A stretch of DNA of 49,696 nt from Deltaproteobacteria bacterium (lineage in GTDB: Bacteria > Desulfobacterota > DSM-4660 > Desulfatiglandales > HGW-15). Below are positions 9,746 to 18,533 of the stretch, one piece after another (positions within the stretch are counted from its first letter, which is position 1; each line of letters opens with the position of its first letter). The translations under genes and the position numbers were made by a program. The stretch spans positions 1 to 49,696 of the forward strand of contig JAFDJA010000002.1 of the NCBI GenBank assembly GCA_019307745.1, written 5' to 3'. The notes beneath the pieces are model-generated. The model made no database searches. It saw only the letters and a program-made list of their open reading frames with translations, and was not told the DNA's origin.

Positions 9746-10348
9746 ATGGCTCAAACAGACACAGAGAGTATAAAAAAGGAAATTATATTAACCGGATTCG
9801 GCGGTCAGGGGATCGTGCTTTCCGGCAAGGTAACTGCACAAGCTGCCTCCCTTGGTGATAATAAGCAGAGCACGCTTGTCCAGTCCTACGGTCCAGAGGC
9901 CCGCGGAGGGGCGTGCAGCACATCCGTTGTTATATCTGACGATCCCATACACTATCCATATGTAAGAGAGCCGGATATCCTGGTCTGTATGTCACAATCA
10001 GGTTTTGATAAGTATTTTTGTCGGCTGAAAGAGGGAGGGACACTGCTCATTGATCAGGACCTGGTCTCATTCAGAGATGAAAACCTGAACATGTTTGCCA
10101 TCCCCAGTACCCGCATGGCTGAAGAGCTGGGGAGAAAGATGATGGCGAATATCATCATGGTAGGTTTTCTTACAGCCATAACAGGTGTGGTCTCTGTAGA
10201 GGCTGCTCGAAAAACAGTGCTCGCATCAGTACCTAAAGGGACTGAGGAGATGAATATGACGGCCTTTAATAAAGGGTATGATTATGGTCTTGCCATCCTC
10301 AAGGCACGGCAGAAAAAGGCTGAAGGAAAGGCAGGATCCTTGAAATGA
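9746..10348 (+). CDS. korC: 2-oxoacid:ferredoxin oxidoreductase gamma subunit
   Basis: This 200-residue subunit shows the gamma-domain pattern EIILTGFGGQGIVLSGKVTAQAA followed by VQSYGPEARGGACSTSVVISD, which contacts CoA and the alpha/beta core. It completes a four-subunit enzyme. It starts 136 bases after korB, and its stop overlaps the start of the next gene by four bases (ATGA at 10345-10348), so the 1124-residue flavoprotein is very likely translationally coupled to the Kor enzyme. Confidence 0.9.
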   Translation: MAQTDTESIKKEIILTGFGGQGIVLSGKVTAQAASLGDNKQSTLVQSYGPEARGGACSTSVVISDDPIHYPYVREPDILVCMSQSGFDKYFCRLKEGGTLLIDQDLVSFRDENLNMFAIPSTRMAEELGRKMMANIIMVGFLTAITGVVSVEAARKTVLASVPKGTEEMNMTAFNKGYDYGLAILKARQKKAEGKAGSLK

Positions 10349-13300
10349 AACGAGAGAAAAACCGATTGTATAAAGTTATGATCATTGGGGCAACACCTGC
10401 CGGAATAGCCGCAGCGGGTACGCTCGGTGAAATGGGGATACCCGTAACCCTGGTGGATACTGAACCTGATCTGGACAAAAAGTTGTCAAAAGAGGAATGG
10501 AAACTAGATTCAGGACTTAGCCTTAACTATGCTTACAGATCTGACCTTATAAGGATTTTGAGGAATCCTGACATTGATTTAATCATACCAGCCAATGTGA
10601 AGTCACTAAGACACACACCCCAGGGATTTCGGGCAAAGATAAGGCGCTACCAGACCTTTGTGGATTCCCAAAAGTGCATCCTGTGTGGTCATTGCTTCGA
10701 AAACTGTCCTGTTACAACGGTGGAAGGCAACAAGCCACTGAAATATCTTGGAAGAAGCAGCCTGCCTGGAAGACCTGTAATAGATAAGAAACGACAACCT
10801 CTATGTCAGACAAATTGTCCTTTAGGTGTAAATGTCCAGGGATATATTGCACTCTCAAAGGCCGGGAAATATCAGGAAGCCCTTGAGCTGGTCAGAAAAA
10901 ACAATATCCTACCAGGCATATGTGGCAGGATATGCACCCATCCGTGTGAAGATGCGTGCAGGCGTGGTGAACTGGATGAACCCCTGGCAATAAGGGATAT
11001 TAAAAGATTTCTTGCTGATTATGAGCTTTCCAATAATCGTGATGCAAAAATCCCTATGATCGAACAGAGGCCGGAAAAGATAGCAATTATAGGATCTGGT
11101 CCTTCCGGTCTGGCCGCTGCGGCGGATCTTGCGCGCCTCGGCTATCAGGTAACTGTATTTGAAAAAGAGGCAGAGGCAGGAGGCCTTCTGAGATACGGGA
11201 TAGGACCTCACAGGCTGCCCAGGGAGATACTTGATAAGGAACTGGAACAGATTCAGAAACTGGGTGTCCTGATAAAGACATCTCATATGGTTGATTTGAC
11301 ATCGGGGCTGCAGGACCTGAAAAGAGATTTCCATAGCGTTATCCTGGCAATCGGAGCATGGGTTGATCGCATGCCAGGTGTTGAAGGAGAAGATCTGGAC
11401 CATGTTGATGGGTGTATATCATTTCTGTCAAAGCTATACAGGCGTGCTGAAGAAGAGAGGGGATCAATTGTAAAAAAAGGTGAAAAAATCGCAATTATCG
11501 GAGATGGCCCATCAGCCTTTGATCTTGCCAGGGTACTGAAGAGGCTTGGCGCGAACGTTACGATCCTTTCCTGGTTTCCAGAAGATATCATTCCTGCCGG
11601 GAAGCATGAGATCAGTGAGGCCAGAGATGAGGGGATAGAGGTTCTGGATCGGATCCAGGTAATCAAATATACAGGACCTAATGGCAGGCTTAAATCCCTG
11701 CGGTGCAAACCGACAGAGCCTGGAGAGCCGGATGACATGGGGATACCATGGCCTGTGATAGTTTCAGGAAGCGAGGCGTTTGATCTCAAGTTTGACAGGG
11801 CCATTATAGCAATCGGACAATTAGGGCCATTCATGCGGGAGGGCTCAATCTCAGGAATAACCACTTCTACTGGCGGCTATATCAGTATTGACGATCACAT
11901 GCATACAGACAGCAAGGCCTTTTACGCGGTAGGAGATGTCACAACAGGACCCTTATCTGTGGTTGAGGAAATGGCCAGTGGACGATCTGCCGCAGGATCA
12001 ATACACAGGGACATCACCGGTGAAGACGTCCTCTCCAATAGGACCTTAAGGCCTGAAGATATGGAGTTTTCTGAAATACCGGCAGACCTCCCTTCTCTTG
12101 CCCGTCCCGTTATGGCTGAAAAGCAGCCCGCATCCAGGGTCGATAATTTTTCAGAGGTGGCCCTTGGATTGAGTGAAATACAGGTCCGGACAGAGGTTGA
12201 AAGGTGCCTTCAATGTGGAGCATGTTCGGAATGTTTTGTTTGCGTAGAGGCATGTAGCGCAATTAATGCGGTCAACCATTCTGAACAGGCCAAGGAGATT
12301 GTGGAGCAGGCAGGGGCAGTGATTATTGCAGATCCGAAGGCTGCCCCCCCCATAAAAGGAGAGGATGTCATCAGGGCCTATGGTCCAAAGAGTGCCAGGT
12401 CCACACCCCATGATATGCTGGCCTACGGCTTTGCAGCTGCAGCCATAGCAATGAATTTTATGGGTGGCTCCCCTATCAGACCAAAAGGATTGAGTGTTTC
12501 ATTTTCTCCCCCTGAACAGGAGCTCTCTCCTGAAATCCGTACTGGTGTCTTTGTGTGTAAATGCAACAGCTCACATGGCTGGTCTGATGATATGGACCGG
12601 TTTGTGGAAGGTCTGCACGAAAGGGATAATATTATCCATGCAGAGGCAATAAACTCCGCCTGTATCCCTGAAGGTTCAGCAGCTATCTTAAAAACTATCC
12701 GGGAGAAAGGTATTACGCGTATGGTTCTTGCCTCCTGCGTATGCTGTCCACTGGATTTCATCTGCAGCGCATGCACTGACCAACGCAGTCGTCTGAAAGA
12801 TGCCCTTTTTAAAGAGACAGGCATCAGCCGTTCTATGGTTGAAACGACTAACCTGAGGGGAGAAGCCCTGTCATATCTTAAATATGATGCGCCAGAGGCA
12901 ATAAGGCGTTTTAAAGGACTGATAGAAAGGGCAATAACCAGGTGTGTAAAGTTACAGCAGATGCCATCTCCGGTAAGGAGCTATAATTTTTCAACCGCGG
13001 TGGTAGGTGATTCAGAAGCTGAGGTCAATAGTGCCTGTATGCTCGCTGAAGCGGGATTTGAAGTTTATGTATTCAGATCCCTTGATAAGCTCATGCCTGA
13101 CATGCTGTCACATCCAAACATTTACTGTTTTGAAAAATCACTGATTAAGGGCATAAGTGGTACTCTGGGAGATTTTCAAGTATTTGTGGAATCTGATGAT
13201 CTACCTAATATATTTCAGGTTGGAGCAATAATCCTAGGAGAAAAATCCAGACGTACAATACCGTATATCAATGAGGAAGGGCTGCCAGATACTACAATAG

Positions 13301-13719
13301 ACTCTCCAATACAGAAGCTCGGACATTCAGGTGTCCCGTTTCTGTATCCGGGAACAACATCAATTTCAGGTCTTTTTCTTGCGAGCCCTCAAGGAGTTCG
13401 CATCTCCGAGCGGAAAAAGGGGGCTGCAGCCGCAGTACTTGCGGCCTCAGTAATGCCCCGCGGTCCCAGATCCAGTAAGGGTTACATGGTTGGAATCCAC
13501 AAGGATATGTGTCGTGGATGCGGACGATGCGTCAGGGCGTGTCCCTATCACGCTATCACCTTGCAAAATAATTCCGTTGGCGGATGGTACGCGCAGGAGG
13601 ATGAGGCATTATGCAAGGGCTGTGGAAACTGTATTTCTGTGTGTCCTTCAAATGCCGCTGACAGTCCGTACAGAGACCGATTCTATCTGGAGCAACTGAT
13701 ACAGGAGGTGCTTGCCTGA
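10345..13719 (+). CDS. Multi-domain GltD/HdrA-like flavin and Fe-S oxidoreductase fusion (1124 aa)
   Basis: Visible order: a Rossmann start (VMIIGATPAGIAAAGTLGE, ~residues 11-30); a [4Fe-4S] motif (CILCGHCFENCP, ~112); a DPYD/GltD-type helical Fe-S domain (CQTNCPLGVN...CGRICTHPCEDACR, ~154-215); FAD-binding IAIIGSGPSGLAAA (~246); a second dinucleotide fold IAIIGDGPSAFDLA (~380), probably NAD(P)H; a GltD-like end AVGDVTTGPLSVVEEMASGR; a Cys cluster CLQCGACSECFVCVEAC (~622); an HdrA-like half starting GVFVCKCNSSHGW (~734), whose Rossmann loop is degenerate (VVGDSEAEV, ~890); and a two-cluster ferredoxin end (CRGCGRCVRACP ~1056, CKGCGNCISVCP ~1091). It probably links Kor-reduced ferredoxin, NAD(P)H and the downstream Hdr subunits; this function is inferred. 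Typical GltD proteins are under half this length. Confidence 0.8.
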   Translation: MKREKNRLYKVMIIGATPAGIAAAGTLGEMGIPVTLVDTEPDLDKKLSKEEWKLDSGLSLNYAYRSDLIRILRNPDIDLIIPANVKSLRHTPQGFRAKIRRYQTFVDSQKCILCGHCFENCPVTTVEGNKPLKYLGRSSLPGRPVIDKKRQPLCQTNCPLGVNVQGYIALSKAGKYQEALELVRKNNILPGICGRICTHPCEDACRRGELDEPLAIRDIKRFLADYELSNNRDAKIPMIEQRPEKIAIIGSGPSGLAAAADLARLGYQVTVFEKEAEAGGLLRYGIGPHRLPREILDKELEQIQKLGVLIKTSHMVDLTSGLQDLKRDFHSVILAIGAWVDRMPGVEGEDLDHVDGCISFLSKLYRRAEEERGSIVKKGEKIAIIGDGPSAFDLARVLKRLGANVTILSWFPEDIIPAGKHEISEARDEGIEVLDRIQVIKYTGPNGRLKSLRCKPTEPGEPDDMGIPWPVIVSGSEAFDLKFDRAIIAIGQLGPFMREGSISGITTSTGGYISIDDHMHTDSKAFYAVGDVTTGPLSVVEEMASGRSAAGSIHRDITGEDVLSNRTLRPEDMEFSEIPADLPSLARPVMAEKQPASRVDNFSEVALGLSEIQVRTEVERCLQCGACSECFVCVEACSAINAVNHSEQAKEIVEQAGAVIIADPKAAPPIKGEDVIRAYGPKSARSTPHDMLAYGFAAAAIAMNFMGGSPIRPKGLSVSFSPPEQELSPEIRTGVFVCKCNSSHGWSDDMDRFVEGLHERDNIIHAEAINSACIPEGSAAILKTIREKGITRMVLASCVCCPLDFICSACTDQRSRLKDALFKETGISRSMVETTNLRGEALSYLKYDAPEAIRRFKGLIERAITRCVKLQQMPSPVRSYNFSTAVVGDSEAEVNSACMLAEAGFEVYVFRSLDKLMPDMLSHPNIYCFEKSLIKGISGTLGDFQVFVESDDLPNIFQVGAIILGEKSRRTIPYINEEGLPDTTIDSPIQKLGHSGVPFLYPGTTSISGLFLASPQGVRISERKKGAAAAVLAASVMPRGPRSSKGYMVGIHKDMCRGCGRCVRACPYHAITLQNNSVGGWYAQEDEALCKGCGNCISVCPSNAADSPYRDRFYLEQLIQEVLA

Positions 13720-13877
13720 TAGCAGAAGAATGGGTTTGAGAATTGCTAATTTCCAAAACCAAGTAATGCCTGAATATTGCACCAGCGGTCTCATAAGTCT
13801 TGAATCGTATTGCTGTGGCTTCAAGGCATGAGTCTAAAATTCAGATAATAATATATAAACTCAGATAGGTTAATTTA

Positions 13878-15479
13878 ATGAACAACGATAAATCCAGAAC
13901 CACAACAAACATCATCCTTTTCCTCTGTAACTGGGGACCTCACGCAGCGTTTCAAAAGATTACGGATAACGGCGGCAAGATACCTTCATGTATTACAATG
14001 GTAAGGATTCCATGCACAGGAAGAATCAGCAAGGCCCTATTGCTGAAACCCTTTGAGATGGGAGCGGATGGTGTAGCCCTGGTTGGGTGTGAACCAGGAT
14101 CATGCAGGTACGGGCCGGGAACAATAACCGCGAGAAATAATTCAGAGGATATTCGAGGTATCCTTGAACTGCTGGGACTTGGAGAAGAGCGTATGCGTCT
14201 TGCCACCTTTCTCCCTGATGAATCTCAAGAGCTTTTGGATTTTTTAACGGAATTTGCAGGTTATATCTCATGCCTTGAAAAGAGCCCTGTGACACCCTTT
14301 CCAAAGGAGATTTCCTTTGAGTTGGATGCGGAAGAGGTAAAGGATATTGTGACTGCCCATGATATCTATTCCTGTCAGGACTGCGGAAAATGTTCGTCTG
14401 CCTGCTCCCTGACACTTGCGGGAAAGGATTTTTCTCCACGTGCGATGGCCAGTTCCATCATTGCGGGAGATTACACATCTACCACTGTACAGAACGATGT
14501 TTGGTCCTGCCTTACATGTGGATTGTGTTATGATCGGTGCCCGTCAGCCGTGAATTTCCCTGATTTTATTTGTGATATGCGTTATGTCCTGAAAAAAGGT
14601 GTTGTTAAGGAGTTTGATTCACATGGCGGGTTTTTCCAGTCTCTAATGAGGACAATGACATCTGAAAATCTGAAAACAAAACATTGGAACTGGCTGCCCG
14701 AAGAGATACAGGTTGACCCTGACAGCAAGAGATATTTCTTTGGAGGTTGTGCCCCTTATTTTGACCTTTTTTTCAGAAAGCATCTGAAAGGCCAGACCAG
14801 CAACATCCTCGTGGATGGTCTCAGGCTTCTTAACTTTTTTGATATAGTGCCCGCGATTATAGAGGATGAAAGATGCTGCGGACATGACCTCCTCTGGGCA
14901 GGAAACAAAAACAGTTTTTTAAAGTTGGCCAGACTCAATGCAGACCGTATGCACGAGCTGGGTGTTGAGGAGCTTATAACCGCCTGTCCTGAATGTTACA
15001 GGACATTCAAGCATGACTATCCTTCGAAAGGGATCGAGGTCAACTTTAAAGTCACTCATGTTTTCGACCTGCTTGAAAAGGAGATTGACAAAGGGGCAAT
15101 AGGATTTGAAAAATTAGACCGTAATATTACATTTCAGGACCCATGTAGGTTGAGCCGATTTGAAGAGCGTGCTGATCTGCCCAGGAAATTGATCAACCGG
15201 CTGGATTCTGATTCGTTTAATGAGATGCGAAACAACAGTACCAGCGCGATCTGCTGCGGTAACAGCGCCTGGACGGGGTGTGATTCGTTTAGCAAATCGC
15301 TTCAAGTGAAACGGCTCAAAGAAGCCCATGACACAGGTAGTGATCTGCTCGTTACAGCATGCCCCAAGTGCCAGATTCATCTTCGTTGCGCAATGGAAGA
15401 TCCTTTTCTGGAAAAGGAGCTGGAAATGGAGATGATGGATCTGACAAGCCTGTTGGCTAATACGATTCGTTGGGAGTAG
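13878..15479 (+). CDS. MvhD-HdrC-HdrB fusion, heterodisulfide-reductase-like subunit
   Basis: This 533-residue protein joins three Hdr-complex parts. Residues ~10-135 resemble MvhD, the [2Fe-2S] adaptor (CNWGPHAAF, IPCTGRIS, VGCEPGSCRYG); the second cysteine of the usual CNWC reads Gly here. Residues ~165-225 are HdrC-like with two [4Fe-4S] motifs (CQDCGKCSSAC and CLTCGLCYDRCP). Residues ~285-530 hold two complete CCG domains of HdrB type: GGCAPYF, then CCGH, then CPECY; and DPCRLSR, then CCGN, then CPKCQ. In HdrB these domains bind noncubane clusters that reduce a disulfide. The acceptor here is unknown. It lies between the 1124-residue flavoprotein and HdrA. Confidence 0.83.
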   Translation: MNNDKSRTTTNIILFLCNWGPHAAFQKITDNGGKIPSCITMVRIPCTGRISKALLLKPFEMGADGVALVGCEPGSCRYGPGTITARNNSEDIRGILELLGLGEERMRLATFLPDESQELLDFLTEFAGYISCLEKSPVTPFPKEISFELDAEEVKDIVTAHDIYSCQDCGKCSSACSLTLAGKDFSPRAMASSIIAGDYTSTTVQNDVWSCLTCGLCYDRCPSAVNFPDFICDMRYVLKKGVVKEFDSHGGFFQSLMRTMTSENLKTKHWNWLPEEIQVDPDSKRYFFGGCAPYFDLFFRKHLKGQTSNILVDGLRLLNFFDIVPAIIEDERCCGHDLLWAGNKNSFLKLARLNADRMHELGVEELITACPECYRTFKHDYPSKGIEVNFKVTHVFDLLEKEIDKGAIGFEKLDRNITFQDPCRLSRFEERADLPRKLINRLDSDSFNEMRNNSTSAICCGNSAWTGCDSFSKSLQVKRLKEAHDTGSDLLVTACPKCQIHLRCAMEDPFLEKELEMEMMDLTSLLANTIRWE

Positions 15480-15590
15480 TTCATCATCGGAGTCGTGTGA
15501 AATAAGTTGTATTTTTCATATCTCACTGTGATTTATAGGACCAGAAGGGAAGAGGTATTGAATATCACCATATCCGGTAATTTGTTTTGG

Positions 15591-15681
15591 TCTCTCAGGG
15601 TTTAATTCCCCGCGGTTTGCCGCGATAAAATAGAGATTGTCATGGTTGATATACCGCTGCTTTGAGACGGGGTAGCTCATT
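15591..15681. repeat. REP-like palindromic repeat, copy 1
   Basis: This ~91-base element between the MvhD-HdrCB gene and hdrA matches a second copy at 28244-28335 over its whole length, with substitutions and one gap. Shared blocks are CTCTCAGGG, TTAATT, GATAAA, ATAGAGATT, GGTTGATA and GGGGTAG.TCATT. It contains the small palindrome CGCGG-TTTG-CCGCG (15611-15624) and a second imperfect one near 15650-15674. The layout resembles paired REP units mobilised by REP-associated transposases; no such transposase is in the window. Confidence 0.6.
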
Positions 15682-15739
15682 ATTTATATCCGAACTATGA
15701 GAAATGGATATTGAAACAGAAATAAGACGAGGGGTAAAA

Positions 15740-18184
15740 ATGGAAAATTCTATGATTAGTAATGGTTTTGACAACGTGGCAGAGCAGCCCCGAATAGGTG
15801 TCTATGTCTGCCATTGTGGGCTAAATATCGCACAGACTGTAGATTGTCCGGCAGTGGCGGAATTTGCTGCCGGGTTGGATAACGTGGCAGTCTCAAAGGA
15901 TATAATGTATGCCTGCTCAGAGCCGGGTCAACATGAGATCAAGGAGGATATCCTTGATAGCAAGCTGGATAGAGTCGTTTTAGCCTCTTGTTCTCCGAGG
16001 CTCCATGAACCGACATTCAGGCAGGTTCTTAAGGAAGCTGGCCTTAATCCATACCTTTTGGAGATGGCGAATCTTCGGGAGCAATGTAGCTGGGTGCATA
16101 TGGGTGAGCCTGAGGATGCCACGGATAAAGCAAAAGACCTCGTGAAGATGGCAGTATCCCGAGCATCTCTGCTCCAGCCCCTGGAAGAGGATACCATTCC
16201 TTTGACAAAAAAGACCCTGGTTATTGGCGGAGGTATCGCTGGAATTCAGGCCGCGCTGGAACTGGCAGATAACGACTATGATGTGATACTGGTGGAAAAG
16301 AGGCCGTCGATCGGTGGAGTTATGGCTCAGATTGATAAGACTTTTCCCACCATGGATTGCTCCATCTGAATACTCGGTCCTAAGATGACGGATGTCGGTC
16401 GACATCCCAAAATAAAACTCCTCACCATGAGTGAGGTCATGGGCGTTAAGGGCTCTGTGGGTAATTTCAAGGTGAATGTCCTGAAAAAGGCCCGTTATGT
16501 GGAAGAAAATGAGTGTACTGCATGCGGAAAATGCGCGGAGGTCTGCCCTGCTGTGCGGCCCGATGAATTTAATCTAGGGCTTTCATCACGCAAGGCCATT
16601 TACATATCTTTTCCCCAGGCCGTCCCATCTTCCTATGTTATAAATGTGAATGAATGTCTGGGACACAATCCCATTGTGTGCGGTAAGTGTATAGAGGCAT
16701 GCGATAAGGAATGTATCAATTTCCACATGTCTGATGAAGAGATCGAAGAGAAGGTGGGCTCGATTATAGTGGCAACAGGCCTTGAACCTTATGACCCCAC
16801 CGCCATGGATGAATATGGTTATACCAGGTTTGAAAATGTCCTTACCAGTCTTGAATTTGAGCGTATTATCAATGCGGGAGGCCCTACTCAAGGTAACCTT
16901 ATTAGACCAACAGACAGGGAACGTCCCAGATCAGTAGGCTTTAGTCAATGCGTGGGATCCCGTACACTCAGAAAGGGGAGCAGCTATTGTTCAAATATCT
17001 GCTGTATGAATACAATCAAAAGTACCTTGCTGATCAAAGAGCACTATCCTGATATAGATATCAAGGTATTTTATATAGATATCAGGTCATCCGGGAAGGG
17101 ATTTGAGGACCTGTACAGGAGGAGCAGAAAAGAGGGGGTCCAGTATATAAGGGGGTTGCCAGGAAATATAGAGGAAACAGGGGAAAAGGGGTTGATGGCT
17201 GCTGTTGAAAACATCGTAACAGGCAAGCTGGAAATCCATGACCTAGATATGCTGGTCCTGTCCCAGGGAATACAACCTGCGCCCAGCACCCAGAGGCTTC
17301 AGGAGTCACTGGGGCTCCAGCTCACATCTGATGGTTTTTACCTTGAGGCCCATCCAAAGCTTCTGCCTGTGGATGCTGCAACACGCGGTATATTTTTCGC
17401 TGGATGTGCTGAAGGGCCCAAAGATATCAAAGAGAGTGTTACCCAGGGTTCTGCTGCCGCAGCTCGAGCCATTCGTTTGATGCACAAGGGGAGCATCACC
17501 ACTGAACCAATAATTTCTCAGGTAGATCCGGAACTGTGCAAGTTCTGCGGAAAGTGTGCGGAAGTGTGTCCGTATAATGCCATATCCATTGATACCAAGA
17601 AGAGGATACCTGCTGAGGTCAATACGGCATCATGTGCAGGATGCGGCACTTGTGCGGCAGAGTGCGTGTTTGATGCGATTTCCATGAACCATTTTACAGA
17701 CCGACAGATACTTGGTCAGGTCGATGCCATGCTTGAGGAAAAGACCGATGAAAAAATTCTGGTCTTTGCGTGTAATTGGTGTTCCTATGCGGGAGCAGAC
17801 AATGCCGGTGTATCCAGGTTCCAGTACCCTCCTAATATTAGGCTGATCAGAACCATGTGTTCAGGAAGAGTTGATGAAAAATTTATATGGGAAGGTTTTG
17901 AAAGGGGGGCTCCGATAATTCTGGTCAGTGGGTGTCATATAGGTGACTGCCATTATATAGATGCCAACCAATGGACTGTAAAACGTATCCAGAAGATACA
18001 TAAGAAGATGGCAAGGATGGATATTAGGCCTGACAGGCTCCGGCTTGAATGGGTTAGTGCTGCAGAGGGTGTCCGCTTTGCCGAGATAATGCGTGATTTG
18101 GAGAGACTCCGTAAGGAAGTAACATCTGAAGAGATTGGAGAAACAGTCCGTATACTCAAAGAGCGAAAAAATAACTCTAAATAG
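15740..18184 (+). CDS. hdrA: HdrA-MvhD fusion, selenocysteine-containing (UGA at codon 210)
   Basis: This is the FAD/Fe-S electron-bifurcating subunit of Hdr complexes, read as one 814-residue protein through the in-frame TGA at 16367-16369. Reading continues in frame: ...FPTMDCSI-Sec-ILGPKMTDVGRHP..., where HdrA proteins carry DCSICILGPKM, so UGA replaces the second Cys. Domains: HdrA N-part (GVYVCHCGLNIAQ); FAD loop LVIGGGIAGIQAA (~158); [4Fe-4S] motifs CTACGKCAEVCP and CGKCIEACDKEC; C-terminal ferredoxin CKFCGKCAEVCP plus CAGCGTCAAEC (~600-640); and an MvhD end (FACNWCSYAGAD, MCSGRVDEKF, GCHIGDCHY, from ~674). The ATG at 15740 has GAGGGG five bases upstream; an ATG at 15704 lacks a ribosome site. 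A SECIS-like hairpin lies at 16390-16407. A plain nonsense split is unlikely because both halves are fully conserved. Confidence 0.88.
16390..16407 (+). promoter_or_regulatory. SECIS-like hairpin of hdrA
   Basis: GGATGTC (16390-16396) pairs perfectly with GACATCC (16401-16407) around a GGTC loop. The loop begins 28 bases after the UGA (16367-16369). A short stem, G at the start of the loop and this distance fit the known pattern of bacterial SECIS elements, which recruit SelB and Sec-tRNA within the coding region. Confidence 0.75.
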
Positions 18185-18257
18185 CGATTGAAGGGGTTGT
18201 TAAGTAAACAGCATAAGCGGTCATACTTGGGAGCACATCCTGTTCAATGCTTAAATG

Positions 18258-18533
18258 TTAATTTATTTGCTTTCTCAGCACTGGAGAGCAATTAAATGTA
18301 ATAACCCTTCTTTCACTAAGAATGAGATCGCTCCCGGTTGCGGGGTTTCTTCCCCTGCGTTTCCCTTTTTCTTTGACACAGAATTTGCCGAATCCGGATA
18401 TCAGGACAGCCTCTCCATCTTCCAGAGATTTTTTCATTATCTCCAAAAGATCTTCAAGCATGTCACTTGCCTTTTTTCGCGTCAATCCTGTTGCTGTTAA
18501 ATTTTCAACAATATCCGATTTTGTAAGCGTCAT
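18258..18533 (-). CDS. ihfA: HU/IHF-family DNA-binding protein, IHF-alpha-like
   Basis: This 91-residue protein has the HU/IHF fold: N-terminal helices (MTLTKSDIVENLTATGLTRKKASDMLEDLLEIMKKSL), then GEAVLISGFGKFCVKEKGKRRGRNPATGSDLILSERRVITF with the DNA-inserting beta arm (RRGRNPATG). The sequence is closest to IHF alpha, which bends DNA as a dimer. The frame is open further upstream, but the ATG at 18533 is preceded by GGAGAGGAT, an excellent ribosome site. It is convergent with hdrA; no clear terminator lies in the 73 bases between them. Confidence 0.88.
   Translation of the reverse strand: MTLTKSDIVENLTATGLTRKKASDMLEDLLEIMKKSLEDGEAVLISGFGKFCVKEKGKRRGRNPATGSDLILSERRVITFNCSPVLRKQIN

Noticed and set aside
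10909-11864. Long minus-strand frames opposite the 1124-residue fusion
   Set aside because: They are antisense shadows of a strongly supported plus-strand gene with conserved motifs.
15591-15681. CRISPR-like repeat or riboswitch upstream of hdrA
   Set aside because: There is no spacer array, and the same element recurs downstream of an unrelated gene, which fits a dispersed repeat better.
16367-16385. Two separate genes (truncated HdrA and a second HdrA part)
   Set aside because: Same reading frame, continuous family alignment across the TGA, and a SECIS-like hairpin support one selenoprotein.
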